44,052 nucleotides of DNA. Origin: JBFHFS01 sp041583495 (GTDB taxonomy: Bacteria > Bacteroidota > Bacteroidia > Bacteroidales > Marinilabiliaceae). Under the pieces are notes generated by a model. That model did no database searches. It was not told where the DNA came from and saw only the letters and a list, made by a program, of their open reading frames with translations. The DNA is taken from assembly GCA_041583495.1 (NCBI GenBank), contig JBFHFS010000040.1:1-44052 (forward strand). The letters are read 5' to 3'. The position numbers and the translations under genes are program-made. Every line of letters begins with the position of its first letter. The first letter of the stretch is position 1. This document shows positions 9,769-18,689 of this stretch, one piece after another.

Positions 9769-9976
9769 TGTTTTTGCTGTAGATGAAAGAATCTTTTTTG
9801 TTTAATGTTCGGTGACGCTGCCCTGAACAAAAGATGTGGGCATCCCGGAAAGACGGGACGAATAGAAAATATTGACTTTTTACCTTTTTTCAGGGGAAAG
9901 CCCTACATTTACTTGATCGATTGAACGGATTTCGCTCAATTTGAGTAAAAAGTAACTCTAAACCAATTATATGCTT

Positions 9977-10007
9977 ATCCGGAACCGTTTTTTTTGATCT
10001 TCCGGAT
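9977..10007 (+). promoter_or_regulatory. Hairpin in the leader just upstream of the sulfatase start
   Basis: ATCCGGAA (9977-9984) and TTCCGGAT (10000-10007) are perfect 8-bp arms around a 15-base loop that includes a run of eight Ts. The structure ends 16 bases before the sulfatase ATG at 10024, so it would sit at the edge of the ribosome footprint. It could influence translation or be the end of an upstream transcript. Confidence 0.35.
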
Positions 10008-10023
10008 TGTAAAATGTAAAACA

Positions 10024-11838
10024 ATGAAGAACCAATTTTTAAACATGGCGCTGGGATTAATGCTATCCATTCTATCCCCCTCAGTGGTAAGTGCAAAAGG
10101 TGCGTTAAAAGAAAAAACACCTGCGGGGAGCTCGTCGAAACCCAACGTAATTATTGTTATCACCGACGACCAGGGAACAGGTGATTTGGCCTGTATGGGA
10201 AATCCCTATATCAAAACCCCTAACATCGATAAGTTTTATACCGATGCGGTAAGATTTACCAATTACCATGTGTCAACCACCTGCGCCCCCACACGGGGAG
10301 CCCTAATGACCGGCAGGCACACCAATAGAGTCAATGTTTTTCATACCATCGCAGGACGTTCCCTGCTTTTTGAAGATGAAGTAATCCTGCCTCAGATATT
10401 TGCCCAAAATGGCTACACCAACGGAATGTTTGGGAAATGGCATCTGGGCGATAATTATCCCTATCGGGCCGAGGACCGGGGCTTCCATGAAGTGGTGCGA
10501 CATGGAGGGGGTGGAATCACTCAGGGACCCGATTATTGGGGAAATGATTATTTCGATGATACCTATTGGCACAATGGTACAACAGAAAAATATAAGGGGT
10601 ATTGTACCGACGTGTTCTTTTCTGAAGCAATAGATTTTATTGAAGAGAATAAGGATCATCCGTTTTTTTGCTACATCTCAACCAATGCCCCTCATGGCCC
10701 CCTTAACCTTCCTGAAAAATACCTCGATATTTATAAGGACAATGAAAAGCTGAACGATAATGTTAAGCGGTTTTACGGGATGATAACCAACATTGATGAT
10801 AACTTTAAAATCCTGGAGAAAAAACTGGATGACTTGAACTTAACCGATAATACCATTCTTATTTTTACCACCGACAACGGAACGGCCAATGGCAGTGCTA
10901 CCTACAATGCCGGGCTCAGGGGACAAAAAGGAAGTGAATACGAAGGCGGCCACCGGGTCCCTCTCCTTATTCGCTGGCCCAATGGTCAAATTACCGGTGG
11001 AAAGGATATTGATAAGCTCGTGGCGCACTACGATCTGCTGCCCACCTTTGTCGATTTGTTAGGGCTTGACTTCAACCCGGTTAAACCATTGGATGGTACC
11101 AGCCTGAAGCCATTGCTATACAATAAGAATCCAAAATGGCCTAACCGGATTTTATATATGGATACCCAAAGGCTTCAGAACCTGGTTAAGTACCGTAAAT
11201 ACTCGGTGATGGATGATAACTGGCGCCTGGTCAATGGCGATGAACTCTATAATATCAATGAGGACCTCGGTGAGAAAAATAACGTGTTTGAGCAACATCC
11301 TGAAGTGGTGGCCAGACTGGCCGAAGGCTATGAGAGATGGTGGCAGTCGTTTATGGATGAGGGAGTTAATGAAAGATATGCCTATATTAAAGTGGGCTCA
11401 CCTCATGAAAATCCAACCCGGATTTCGGCGCACGATATGTTAACCGGTAAATTTAGTTTGATGTGGCACCAGTATGGGGCAACCACGGCCATCCAGGCTA
11501 CCGGAAAATGGAAAATTGAATTTGTGGAGGGCGGTAAATACAAGATAAGTCTGTGCCGATTTCCCAGGGAAAGTGGTCTGGCCATTAACGATACTTTTCC
11601 TGCTTTGGAAAAACCTGTTGAATTGCAAAGTAGTATGCCCGCAAGTGTGAAATCAGATTTTGAAAAAGCCTGTCTTTATGTGGCTGACATCGAAAAAACA
11701 ATAAATATTGAGAAAGGACAGAAAGAAGTGAGTTTTGTTGGCCAGATTCCTGCCGGGAAATTTGACATGGAGGCTCAATTGATTGATAGCCAAAACAGAG
11801 TGCATCCTGCCTATTATATCTATATCGAAAAATTGTAA
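10024..11838 (+). CDS. Exported S1-family sulfatase (formylglycine-dependent)
   Basis: A 604-residue secreted sulfatase that removes sulfate esters from a glycan. The signal peptide ends VVSA (about residue 24). Metal ligands are seen in VITDDQG (D48, D49), and the active-site motif CAPTR (87-91) carries the cysteine that an anaerobic or other maturase converts to formylglycine. KWHLGD and FTTDNGT are further conserved S1 motifs. After the catalytic domain (to about 455) a C-terminal extension of roughly 150 residues contains a beta-rich segment. An upstream in-frame TTG at 9994 would add ten residues without signal-peptide character, so the ATG at 10024 is preferred. No sulfatase-maturing enzyme is in the window. 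Beside the fucosidase this suggests a sulfated fucan target, but the sulfatase subfamily and substrate cannot be fixed by eye. Confidence 0.93.
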   Translation: MKNQFLNMALGLMLSILSPSVVSAKGALKEKTPAGSSSKPNVIIVITDDQGTGDLACMGNPYIKTPNIDKFYTDAVRFTNYHVSTTCAPTRGALMTGRHTNRVNVFHTIAGRSLLFEDEVILPQIFAQNGYTNGMFGKWHLGDNYPYRAEDRGFHEVVRHGGGGITQGPDYWGNDYFDDTYWHNGTTEKYKGYCTDVFFSEAIDFIEENKDHPFFCYISTNAPHGPLNLPEKYLDIYKDNEKLNDNVKRFYGMITNIDDNFKILEKKLDDLNLTDNTILIFTTDNGTANGSATYNAGLRGQKGSEYEGGHRVPLLIRWPNGQITGGKDIDKLVAHYDLLPTFVDLLGLDFNPVKPLDGTSLKPLLYNKNPKWPNRILYMDTQRLQNLVKYRKYSVMDDNWRLVNGDELYNINEDLGEKNNVFEQHPEVVARLAEGYERWWQSFMDEGVNERYAYIKVGSPHENPTRISAHDMLTGKFSLMWHQYGATTAIQATGKWKIEFVEGGKYKISLCRFPRESGLAINDTFPALEKPVELQSSMPASVKSDFEKACLYVADIEKTINIEKGQKEVSFVGQIPAGKFDMEAQLIDSQNRVHPAYYIYIEKL

Positions 11839-11936
11839 CCCGGTACCTAAAACATATTTCTCTCTTGTTCTGGGAATTTCCAGAATGAAAGTCTGTTTGC
11901 AAACCTAATTACGTTAACATTCTAATAGTGCATCTT

Positions 11937-11977
11937 ACGTTCAAGCCCCGGGCATTGCCCGGGGCTTGAACGTTTTT
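11937..11977 (+). terminator. Strong rho-independent terminator after the sulfatase gene
   Basis: Arms 11937-11953 (ACGTTCAAGCCCCGGGC) and 11957-11973 are perfect reverse complements of 17 bp with a three-base loop ATT. The second arm runs straight into TTTT. It lies about 100 bases after the sulfatase stop codon and marks the end of the carbohydrate locus. Confidence 0.85.
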
Positions 11978-12791
11978 GATGGCATGTGCCCCGACCAGGG
12001 AAGGCTAATGGAGCCGGGATTTCAGCTCATCCTATTTCATGAAAATATTAACCCAAAGCATCGCCTGGGGATAATACTGGTTTTCATTGGTGTCCGCTTT
12101 AAATGGGGCAAATTGTATAAAACCCAATTTTATTGGGAGTGCCGGGAATTTAAAGTTACATTGGGGTTACTTTTCGCCTCAGGCGATTTTCGCCAGGAAA
12201 ATTACTTTTCAGAAAATCAACTGCGCCGGCAGCATTTTAATAAAATTGAATGTTACTACAATGGTTCGTTAAACTTTTGCAAATAATTAGATACTAGTAT
12301 TTTCGGCGCACAGATATTTTTTTTGTTAATGCACCGATATTAAGCATCTTGCAAATAAGTCTAACATCTATCATCTAGACTCTAACGATCTATTGTTACT
12401 ACAATCGGCATTGTTACAAAAAGGGTTGCCCTCTCGTAATTGAAACCATCATTTCAGGTTATCTGCTAATAATTCGCGGTAAGCGCTTAAAAACGGGTAC
12501 TATAGCAACTTTCAATTTGTCATTAAAGGGCGTTGTTAGGTTCCGTAGTTTAACATTTAGCGCCAAGTTTTAACGGATTTAAAACCAAATACAGAAATAA
12601 TTCGTTAAAGAGTAAGTAAATTTTTTCCCTTTCACAAACAGCCTGATATCAATCTATTAAAAGGAAAAGTGGCCATTTTTTTTGTATTCGCCGTGTTAGA
12701 TCATTGCTGAAATCACCGCAAAAAACATATCATTGTGACATTTTTGTGAAAATGAGCAGCTAATAGTATTAAATCGAAAATAAATTAAAAT
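11978..12791. other. About 0.8 kb without a supportable gene
   Basis: This AT-rich stretch precedes oadG and shows no convincing coding region. The longest open frame (11966-12286) starts with TTG inside the terminator and has no recognisable domain. The 12-mer TGTTACTACAAT occurs twice (12251-12262 and 12394-12405); with an A before it, the second copy has ATTGT/ACAAT arms. TTGCAAATAA also occurs twice (12277-12286 and 12349-12358). The region probably contains the promoter of the oad operon, but no clear TTTG/TAnnTTTG pair was found. Confidence 0.5.
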
Positions 12792-13055
12792 ATGGCCGAA
12801 CATTTTAATCAGGCATGGGTGCTACTTGGGGTAGGGATGCTTACCGTATTCAGTGTTTTATGGCTGGTGGTGCTTATTGGCAACGCCATCATTCTGTTTG
12901 TCGAACGTTTTGTCCCGGTTAATGAATCCAAATCTACGGAAACCCCGGACCGAAATGGAGCTATCAGTAGTAATAAAATAGCCGCAATAGTTACAGCCGT
13001 ACAGGCTATAACCGGAGGTCGTGGCCAGGTGGTAAAAATTGAACGAAAATTATAA
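12792..13055 (+). CDS. oadG: Na+-pumping decarboxylase, gamma subunit (OadG family)
   Basis: An 87-residue single-span membrane protein. Residues about 8-36 form one transmembrane helix rich in Leu, Val and Ile. A short charged and polar cytoplasmic stretch follows, then ITGGRGQVVKIERKL at the C-terminus. The size and layout match OadG, which anchors the carboxyltransferase subunit to the membrane subunit of Na+-translocating decarboxylases. It is the first gene of an oadG-oadA-oadB run, the order known from classical operons, with only 17 bases before oadA. The assignment rests mainly on topology and neighbours because gamma subunits are poorly conserved. Confidence 0.88.
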   Translation: MAEHFNQAWVLLGVGMLTVFSVLWLVVLIGNAIILFVERFVPVNESKSTETPDRNGAISSNKIAAIVTAVQAITGGRGQVVKIERKL

Positions 13056-13072
13056 AAATTAAGGATAAAACT

Positions 13073-14965
13073 ATGGGAAGGAAAATAGGATTTTCGCTTT
13101 TGTATCGCGATATGTGGCAATCGTCAGGAAAATATGTGCCTCGCAGAGACCAACTTGAAAAAGTGGCTACGGCCATTATTGAGATGGGCTGCATTGCCCG
13201 CGTGGAAACCAATGGTGGTGGTTTCGAACAGATTAACCTGCTCTTTGGGGAAAACCCCAATGAGGCGGTACGTGCCTGGACCCAGCCATTTAACGATGCC
13301 GGTATCCAGACACATATGCTCGAAAGAGCCCTCAATGGCATTCGAATGACACCCGTTCCGGCCGATGTGCGCAAGCTGATGTTTAAGGTGAAGAAGAAAC
13401 AGGGAACCGACATTGCCCGCTCTTTTGATGGCTTAAACGATCCACGCAATATTATCGACTCTATTAAGTATGCACGCGAGGGGGGTATGATTTCACAGGC
13501 GTGCCTGAGTCTTACTTACTCTGAAGTGCACACCGAGGCTTATTTTATCGATCTGGCCGACCAATTAATCAAAGCGGGTGCAGATGAGATCTGTCTTAAA
13601 GATATGGCCGGTATTGCACGTCCTGCCTGGCTGGGACGGATTGTGAAAGGGATTCGTAAAGCACACAAGGAGATACCCATCGAGTATCATGGTCATGCCG
13701 GCCCCGGTTTTTCTGTGGCAACCATTCTGGAGGTGGCCCGTGCGGGTGTTAACTATGTGGACGTGGGTATGGAACCGCTCTCCTGGGGAACCGGTCATGC
13801 CGACCTTTTGACCGTGCATGCCATGCTTAAGGACGATGGCTTTGATGTGCCCGATATCAATATGAAGGCTTATATGAAGGTGAGAAGCCTTACTCAGGAG
13901 TTTATCGACGACTTTTTAGGGTACTACATCAACCCCAAAAACCGGTTCATGAATTCGTTGCTCATCGGGCCCGGGCTGCCCGGAGGTATGATGGGAAGCC
14001 TTATGTCTGATCTGGAAAATAACCTTGCCGGTATTAATAAGTGGAAAGCCAAGCGTAATCTGCCCGAGCTTACCCAGGACGAATTATTGGTTAAGCTGTT
14101 CGACGAGGTGGAATTTATTTGGCCTAAGCTGGGATATCCCCCATTGGTAACGCCTTACAGTCAGTATGTGAAAAACCTGGCTTTGATGAATGTGTTACAG
14201 ATGGAAAAAGGCGGTGAGCGCTGGAGCATGATTGCCGACAATATCTGGGACATGATTCTGGGTAAGAGTGGCCGTTTACCGGGCAAACTGGACCCCCAAC
14301 TGGTGCAATTGGCCGAAAAAGAGGGCAGAAGCTTTTATTCGGGTCATCCCCAGGATCCCTATCCCGATGCACTGGATACCTTCCGTAAGGAGATGGACAA
14401 AAATGGCTGGGATTATGGAAAGGACGATGAGGAACTGTTTGAGCTGGCCATGCACCCCGAGCAATACCGCGATTATAAGTCGGGAAAAGCACGGGAGGCT
14501 TTCCTTGCCGATATTAAGGAGAAAAAAGCAGCTGCTGAAGCGCCCAAAGTGGTATCCGGACAGCCTGTAGCTGCCCCCACGGCTGGCATCTCTCCCTCAA
14601 CCATGAATGTAAACGTGAATGGTGAAGTGTTTGTGGTATCGGTTTCGTACGATACCACCGATGGTTCGGCACAGAATCCTCCTGCAGTCAGCAGTGCCCC
14701 CGTGGCTATGCCTCAGGCCTCCTCTTCCGGAGAAGGAACCCCGGTGGCATCCCCACTCGAAGGTAAGTTTTATCTGACCAAGGAGTCGGGCGAAAAGGCT
14801 TTAAAGGTGGGCGATAAAGTGCAGGAAGGTGACCTGGTGGGCTATATTGAGGCCATGAAGACCTACAATGCCATTCGCTTTGCCCAGGGTGGTAAAGTCC
14901 AAAAAATTTGTATCGAGAACGGGAGCGAAGTGGAGGAAGACGACGTTCTGGTCGTTGTCGGATAA
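13073..14965 (+). CDS. oadA: Biotin-dependent decarboxylase alpha subunit (OadA-like carboxyltransferase plus biotin carrier)
   Basis: A 630-residue cytoplasmic protein. The N-terminal carboxyltransferase TIM barrel (about 5-270) carries metal-ligand candidates D13 (in YRDMWQ), K176 (in CLKDMAG), and H206 and H208 (in YHGHAGPG). A conserved PYC_OADA-type region (about 280-470) follows, then a Pro/Ala-rich linker (about 490-560) and a biotinyl domain with EAMKTYN, so biotin should sit on K596. The enzyme transfers CO2 from a carboxylic acid to biotin, and the membrane subunit then couples decarboxylation to Na+ export. Several barrel motifs differ from textbook oxaloacetate decarboxylase (for example ETNGGGFEQ, THMLERALNGIRMTP and HGHAGPG), so oxaloacetate is likely but not certain as substrate. 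It lies between oadG and oadB. Confidence 0.9.
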   Translation: MGRKIGFSLLYRDMWQSSGKYVPRRDQLEKVATAIIEMGCIARVETNGGGFEQINLLFGENPNEAVRAWTQPFNDAGIQTHMLERALNGIRMTPVPADVRKLMFKVKKKQGTDIARSFDGLNDPRNIIDSIKYAREGGMISQACLSLTYSEVHTEAYFIDLADQLIKAGADEICLKDMAGIARPAWLGRIVKGIRKAHKEIPIEYHGHAGPGFSVATILEVARAGVNYVDVGMEPLSWGTGHADLLTVHAMLKDDGFDVPDINMKAYMKVRSLTQEFIDDFLGYYINPKNRFMNSLLIGPGLPGGMMGSLMSDLENNLAGINKWKAKRNLPELTQDELLVKLFDEVEFIWPKLGYPPLVTPYSQYVKNLALMNVLQMEKGGERWSMIADNIWDMILGKSGRLPGKLDPQLVQLAEKEGRSFYSGHPQDPYPDALDTFRKEMDKNGWDYGKDDEELFELAMHPEQYRDYKSGKAREAFLADIKEKKAAAEAPKVVSGQPVAAPTAGISPSTMNVNVNGEVFVVSVSYDTTDGSAQNPPAVSSAPVAMPQASSSGEGTPVASPLEGKFYLTKESGEKALKVGDKVQEGDLVGYIEAMKTYNAIRFAQGGKVQKICIENGSEVEEDDVLVVVG

Positions 14966-14975
14966 ACAAATCAAG

Positions 14976-15004
14976 ACGATCTGTTTCTTAACGAGACAGA
15001 TCGT
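14976..15004 (+). terminator. Hairpin between oadA and oadB
   Basis: ACGATCTGTTTC (14976-14987) pairs with GAGACAGATCGT (14993-15004), 12 bp with one G-U pair and a five-base loop, followed by TTCTTATT. It lies 10 bases after the oadA stop and 45 before oadB. It may be a partial terminator that lowers oadB expression relative to oadGA, or an mRNA-stabilising stem. Confidence 0.55.
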
Positions 15005-15049
15005 TTCTTATTAACCTATTGCCACCTTGAGCCTTAACGCTGTATTAAT

Positions 15050-16261
15050 ATGAATGTATTCGATCAACTCTATAAAATGACCGCCTTTGGCGCCATTGGG
15101 GAAACTCCCGGGGTGCTTATTATGTTGGTTATCGGGGCTGTTTTGCTCTATCTGGGTATTGCCCGAAAATATGAACCCTTACTTCTGGTACCCATTGGCT
15201 TTGGCGTGATATTGGCCAACCTGCCCGGTGGTGGAATGGGGGTGGTGCCTGCCGAAATGATTCAGCTGCCCGACCACAGATATATGAATCTGTTCGAGAT
15301 CGCCAGCAATTATGGGATCATGAACTATATTTATTATTCGTTGATAAAAACGGGTTTTCTGCCACCCATCATTTTTATGGGAGTGGGAGCCCTGACCGAT
15401 TTCGGTCCCATGCTGCGTAATCTGCGCCTCTCCTTTTTTGGTGCTGCGGCCCAAATTGGCATTTTCGCGGTGTTGTTCGGCGCCATTGCCTTAGGATTTA
15501 CCCCTAAGGAGGCCGGTTCGCTGGGAATTATTGGAGGTGCCGATGGCCCTACGGCCATTTATACCACCATTCTGTTGGCGCCTCACCTTTTAGGGCCTAT
15601 TGCCATTGCTGCTTATTCGTATATGTCGCTGGTGCCGGTGATTGTCCCCATGGTAGCCAAATTGTTGATGACCCAAAAGGAGTTTAAAATTAACATGAAA
15701 GAGCAGGACCGTCTTTTCCCGGCACGCCATAAGATAAAAAATATCAAAACGGTAAAAATCATCTTTCCCATCGTTTTGGGTATTGCCGTGGCCATCCTGG
15801 TACCCTCGTCGGTTCCCTTGCTGGGAATGCTGCTTTTCGGTAACCTGGTTAAAGAAATCGGGGTTTCTACCCAAAGACTTTCAGAGGCTGCAACCGGGCC
15901 CATCATGAATACGGCCACCATCTTTTTAGGATTGGCTGTAGGGGCCACCATGACTTACGAAGTATTTTTGAATGCCAAAACCATTGGAATTATTGTTGGA
16001 GGGTTTTTGGCCTTCTCCATCTCTATTGCCGGTGGAATCATGGCCGTTAAAGGATATAATCTTTTTGCCAAAAAGAAGATCAACCCATTGGTGGGGGCTA
16101 CCGGACTGAGTGCTGTACCTATGGCTTCACGTGTGGCCAATGAGCTGGGTCTTAAGTACGATAAAAGCAACCATCTGTTGCAGTATTGTATGGCCTCCAA
16201 TATTTCGGGGGTGATTGGTTCGGCAGTGGCTGCCGGGGTGCTGATTTCCATACTTAGCTAA
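15050..16261 (+). CDS. oadB: Na+-translocating decarboxylase, beta subunit (OadB family)
   Basis: A 403-residue polytopic inner-membrane protein that decarboxylates carboxybiotin and exports Na+. Many hydrophobic segments run from about residue 20 to the end. Recognised family motifs are FMGVGALTDFGPMLRNL and, most characteristic, GIIGGADGPTAIY, which contains the aspartate required for Na+ movement. A late GATGLSAVPMASRVA segment is also typical. Length and motifs fit a complete OadB. It completes the oadGAB operon. The energy from decarboxylation would supply a sodium gradient in a fermentative or marine lifestyle, which is inference from the family. Confidence 0.95.
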   Translation: MNVFDQLYKMTAFGAIGETPGVLIMLVIGAVLLYLGIARKYEPLLLVPIGFGVILANLPGGGMGVVPAEMIQLPDHRYMNLFEIASNYGIMNYIYYSLIKTGFLPPIIFMGVGALTDFGPMLRNLRLSFFGAAAQIGIFAVLFGAIALGFTPKEAGSLGIIGGADGPTAIYTTILLAPHLLGPIAIAAYSYMSLVPVIVPMVAKLLMTQKEFKINMKEQDRLFPARHKIKNIKTVKIIFPIVLGIAVAILVPSSVPLLGMLLFGNLVKEIGVSTQRLSEAATGPIMNTATIFLGLAVGATMTYEVFLNAKTIGIIVGGFLAFSISIAGGIMAVKGYNLFAKKKINPLVGATGLSAVPMASRVANELGLKYDKSNHLLQYCMASNISGVIGSAVAAGVLISILS

Positions 16262-16316
16262 TTACTGGGATATTCCGGGGTATTGATTACCTTTGGCCTC
16301 TATAATTTAAGTAAGC

Positions 16317-17267
16317 ATGGGACTATTTGGCAGTTTTAATAAATCCAGGAAACAGGACCTGGATAAGGGTTTAGCAAAGACCAAGGAAAGCGTCTTTAAA
16401 AAGCTTACCCGTGTGGTGGTGGGCAAAACAAAGGTCGATGATGAAGTTCTCGATAACCTTGAAGAGGTGCTCATCTCATCGGATGTGGGCGTGGATACGA
16501 CTTTGAAAATCATTGAACGTATTGAAAAGCGGGCTGCTATCGACCGCTATGTTAGTGCAGGTGAGCTCAATAAGCTTCTTCGCGAAGAGATTGCCGCTCT
16601 GCTGGCCGAAAATAAAAGTAATCAGGTGGCTGATTTCGATCTGCCTGCCGACAAAAAGCCCTATGTGATTATGGTGGTGGGCGTCAATGGCGTTGGCAAA
16701 ACCACAACCATTGGCAAGCTGGCCTATAAATTTAAGGCTGCGGGAAAAAGTGTGGTGCTGGGTGCTGCCGATACCTTTAGAGCAGCCGCTATTGAACAGC
16801 TTGAGATATGGGCCAACCGCGTGGATGTACCCCTGGTAAAACAAAAAATGGGTTCCGATCCGGCCTCCGTAGCTTTCGATACCTTGTCGTCGGCCAAGGC
16901 CAGTGGGGCCGATGTGGTGATCATTGACACCGCCGGCCGCTTGCACAACAAGGTGAACCTGATGAATGAACTCTCGAAGGTGAAAACGGTAATGCAGAAG
17001 ATTGTGCCCGATGCACCTCATGAAATATTACTGATTCTGGATGGCTCTACCGGTCAGAATGCCTTTGAACAAGCCCGGCAGTTTACACTGGCCACCGAGG
17101 TGACCGCTTTGGCTATTACCAAACTCGACGGAACAGCTAAGGGGGGCGTGGTCATTGGCGTCTCCGATCAGCTTAAGGTGCCGGTGAAATACATCGGTAT
17201 TGGCGAGGGTATTGAAGACCTTCAGGTGTTTAACCGCGACGAATTCGTGGATTCATTATTTGGATAG
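16317..17267 (+). CDS. ftsY: Signal recognition particle receptor FtsY
   Basis: A 316-residue SRP-type GTPase that receives ribosome-SRP complexes at the inner membrane for co-translational insertion. A short basic N-terminus, without the long acidic A domain of enterobacteria, leads into the N four-helix bundle (about 20-100). The G domain has all the motifs: GVNGVGKTT (122-130), DTFRAAA (152-158), DTAGR (204-208), TKLDGTAKGG (268-277) and IGIGEGIEDL near the end. The length is usual for Bacteroidota. The start ATG opens MGLFGSFNK, a usual FtsY beginning. It lies 55 bases after oadB and 111 before rimO. Confidence 0.98.
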   Translation: MGLFGSFNKSRKQDLDKGLAKTKESVFKKLTRVVVGKTKVDDEVLDNLEEVLISSDVGVDTTLKIIERIEKRAAIDRYVSAGELNKLLREEIAALLAENKSNQVADFDLPADKKPYVIMVVGVNGVGKTTTIGKLAYKFKAAGKSVVLGAADTFRAAAIEQLEIWANRVDVPLVKQKMGSDPASVAFDTLSSAKASGADVVIIDTAGRLHNKVNLMNELSKVKTVMQKIVPDAPHEILLILDGSTGQNAFEQARQFTLATEVTALAITKLDGTAKGGVVIGVSDQLKVPVKYIGIGEGIEDLQVFNRDEFVDSLFG

Positions 17268-17378
17268 AAATCCAAAAAATGCCCCAATCGCCCCGTGCCC
17301 AAATGGAAAAATCCCTGTTTAAACATGCGGTTAATTTATTGATTGACAGTCAATAAAGTGTCGGTAAATATTATTGGA

Positions 17379-18689
17379 ATGCAAAAGAGAGCTAAGAGGC
17401 GCGTGGATGTGATCACCTTAGGGTGCTCCAAAAACCTGGTGGATTCTGAATTTCTTATTCGTCAGTTTCAGGCGGGTGGATTTAGTGTGGAGCATGATGC
17501 TCCTGACCCTAAAGGGGAAATTGTTGTGGTTAACACCTGTGGCTTTATTGGGGATGCCAAAGCCGAAAGTATTGAAACCATTCTTAACTTCGCCAGAGCC
17601 AGGAACCAGGGGAAAATCGCCCGTCTTTATGTGATGGGCTGCCTGTCGGAGCGTTACTTTGATCAGTTGAAAACTGAGTTGCCCGAAGTGGACCAGTTTT
17701 ACGGTAAGTTTAACTGGAAGGAGCTGATTGCGGATCTGGGAATGACCTATCGGGCCGATTTGGTGAATGAGCGCACCCTGACAACCCCCGGACATTATGC
17801 TTACCTTAAAGTGTCGGAAGGCTGTAACCGCCACTGTTCCTATTGTGCCATTCCCATTATCACCGGGAAACATCAATCCAGGCCTGTTGAAGATTTGGTT
17901 GATGAAGCTCAACGGTTGGCTGCCAAAGGCGTTAAAGAGCTACAGGTGATTGCCCAGGACCTCTCTTCCTATGGTCTCGACCTGTATAAAAAAAAGATGC
18001 TGGCGCCTCTTGTTCAGCAACTCTCCGAAATTGATGGGATCGAATGGATCCGTCTGCATTATGCCTATCCGTCAGATTTCCCCATGGATGTATTGGACGT
18101 GATGAGGGATAATCCCAGGATCTGCAATTATATGGATATTGCCCTTCAGCACATCTCCGATCCGATGCTGAAGGCCATGCGCCGCAAAGTAAACAAAGCC
18201 CAAACGATTGAACTGATTCAAACGATGCGCGAGAAAGTTCCGGGCATTCACCTGCGTACCACCATGATTGCCGGGCACCCGGGAGAGACCGAGGCCGATT
18301 TTGAGGAGCTGATGGCTTTTGTAAAAGAGACCCGCTTTGAGCGACTGGGTGTATTCCCTTATTCGCACGAGGAAGATACCTATGCCTGGAAACACTATTC
18401 CGATGATATACCTCAGGAGCTTAAGCAAGAACGTGCCGACCGCCTGATGGAGGTTCAGCAGGAGATAAGCCGCGAACTAAGCACCGCCAAAATAGGGCAA
18501 ACCCTCCGGGTGATGATCGACCGACAGGAGAAGGATTTCTATGTAGGCCGTACCGAGTTTGATTCACCCGAGGTGGATCCCGAGGTGCTCATCTCTTCTT
18601 CCCAACCCTTGATCCCCGGTTGTTTTTACCAGGTGAAGATCACCGGAGCAGAGGATTACGATTTGTATGGAGTGGTGGACTCCAATTAA
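17379..18689 (+). CDS. rimO: Ribosomal protein S12 methylthiotransferase RimO
   Basis: A 436-residue radical-SAM enzyme that adds a methylthio group to an aspartate of ribosomal protein S12. Residues about 6-125 are the UPF0004 domain with three cysteines for the auxiliary cluster (C16 in TLGCSKNLVDSE, C54 in NTCGF, C88 in VMGCLSE). The radical-SAM motif CNRHCSYC provides C149, C153 and C156. A TRAM domain closes the protein (about 370-436). The sequence around CSKNLVDSE distinguishes RimO from MiaB. An upstream in-frame TTG (17343) would add 12 residues, but the ATG at 17379 fits the family better. A weak AT-rich inverted repeat (17335-17357, TTTATTGA/TCAATAAA) lies just upstream. A large palindromic element begins at the last base of the stop codon. 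Confidence 0.96.
   Translation: MQKRAKRRVDVITLGCSKNLVDSEFLIRQFQAGGFSVEHDAPDPKGEIVVVNTCGFIGDAKAESIETILNFARARNQGKIARLYVMGCLSERYFDQLKTELPEVDQFYGKFNWKELIADLGMTYRADLVNERTLTTPGHYAYLKVSEGCNRHCSYCAIPIITGKHQSRPVEDLVDEAQRLAAKGVKELQVIAQDLSSYGLDLYKKKMLAPLVQQLSEIDGIEWIRLHYAYPSDFPMDVLDVMRDNPRICNYMDIALQHISDPMLKAMRRKVNKAQTIELIQTMREKVPGIHLRTTMIAGHPGETEADFEELMAFVKETRFERLGVFPYSHEEDTYAWKHYSDDIPQELKQERADRLMEVQQEISRELSTAKIGQTLRVMIDRQEKDFYVGRTEFDSPEVDPEVLISSSQPLIPGCFYQVKITGAEDYDLYGVVDSN

Noticed and set aside
9872..9911. TTG...TACATTTA promoter for the sulfatase gene
   Set aside because: The spacing between the two elements is 29 bases, well above the roughly 20 of Bacteroidota promoters, and the last base of the -7 element does not match.
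11966..12286. 106-residue open frame after the sulfatase
   Set aside because: It begins with TTG inside the terminator stem, has no signal peptide or domain and shows no coding character.
16471..16481. CTCATCGGATG inside ftsY as an extra copy of the array box
   Set aside because: It is a single incomplete match in coding sequence without a paired second box, so it is most likely chance.
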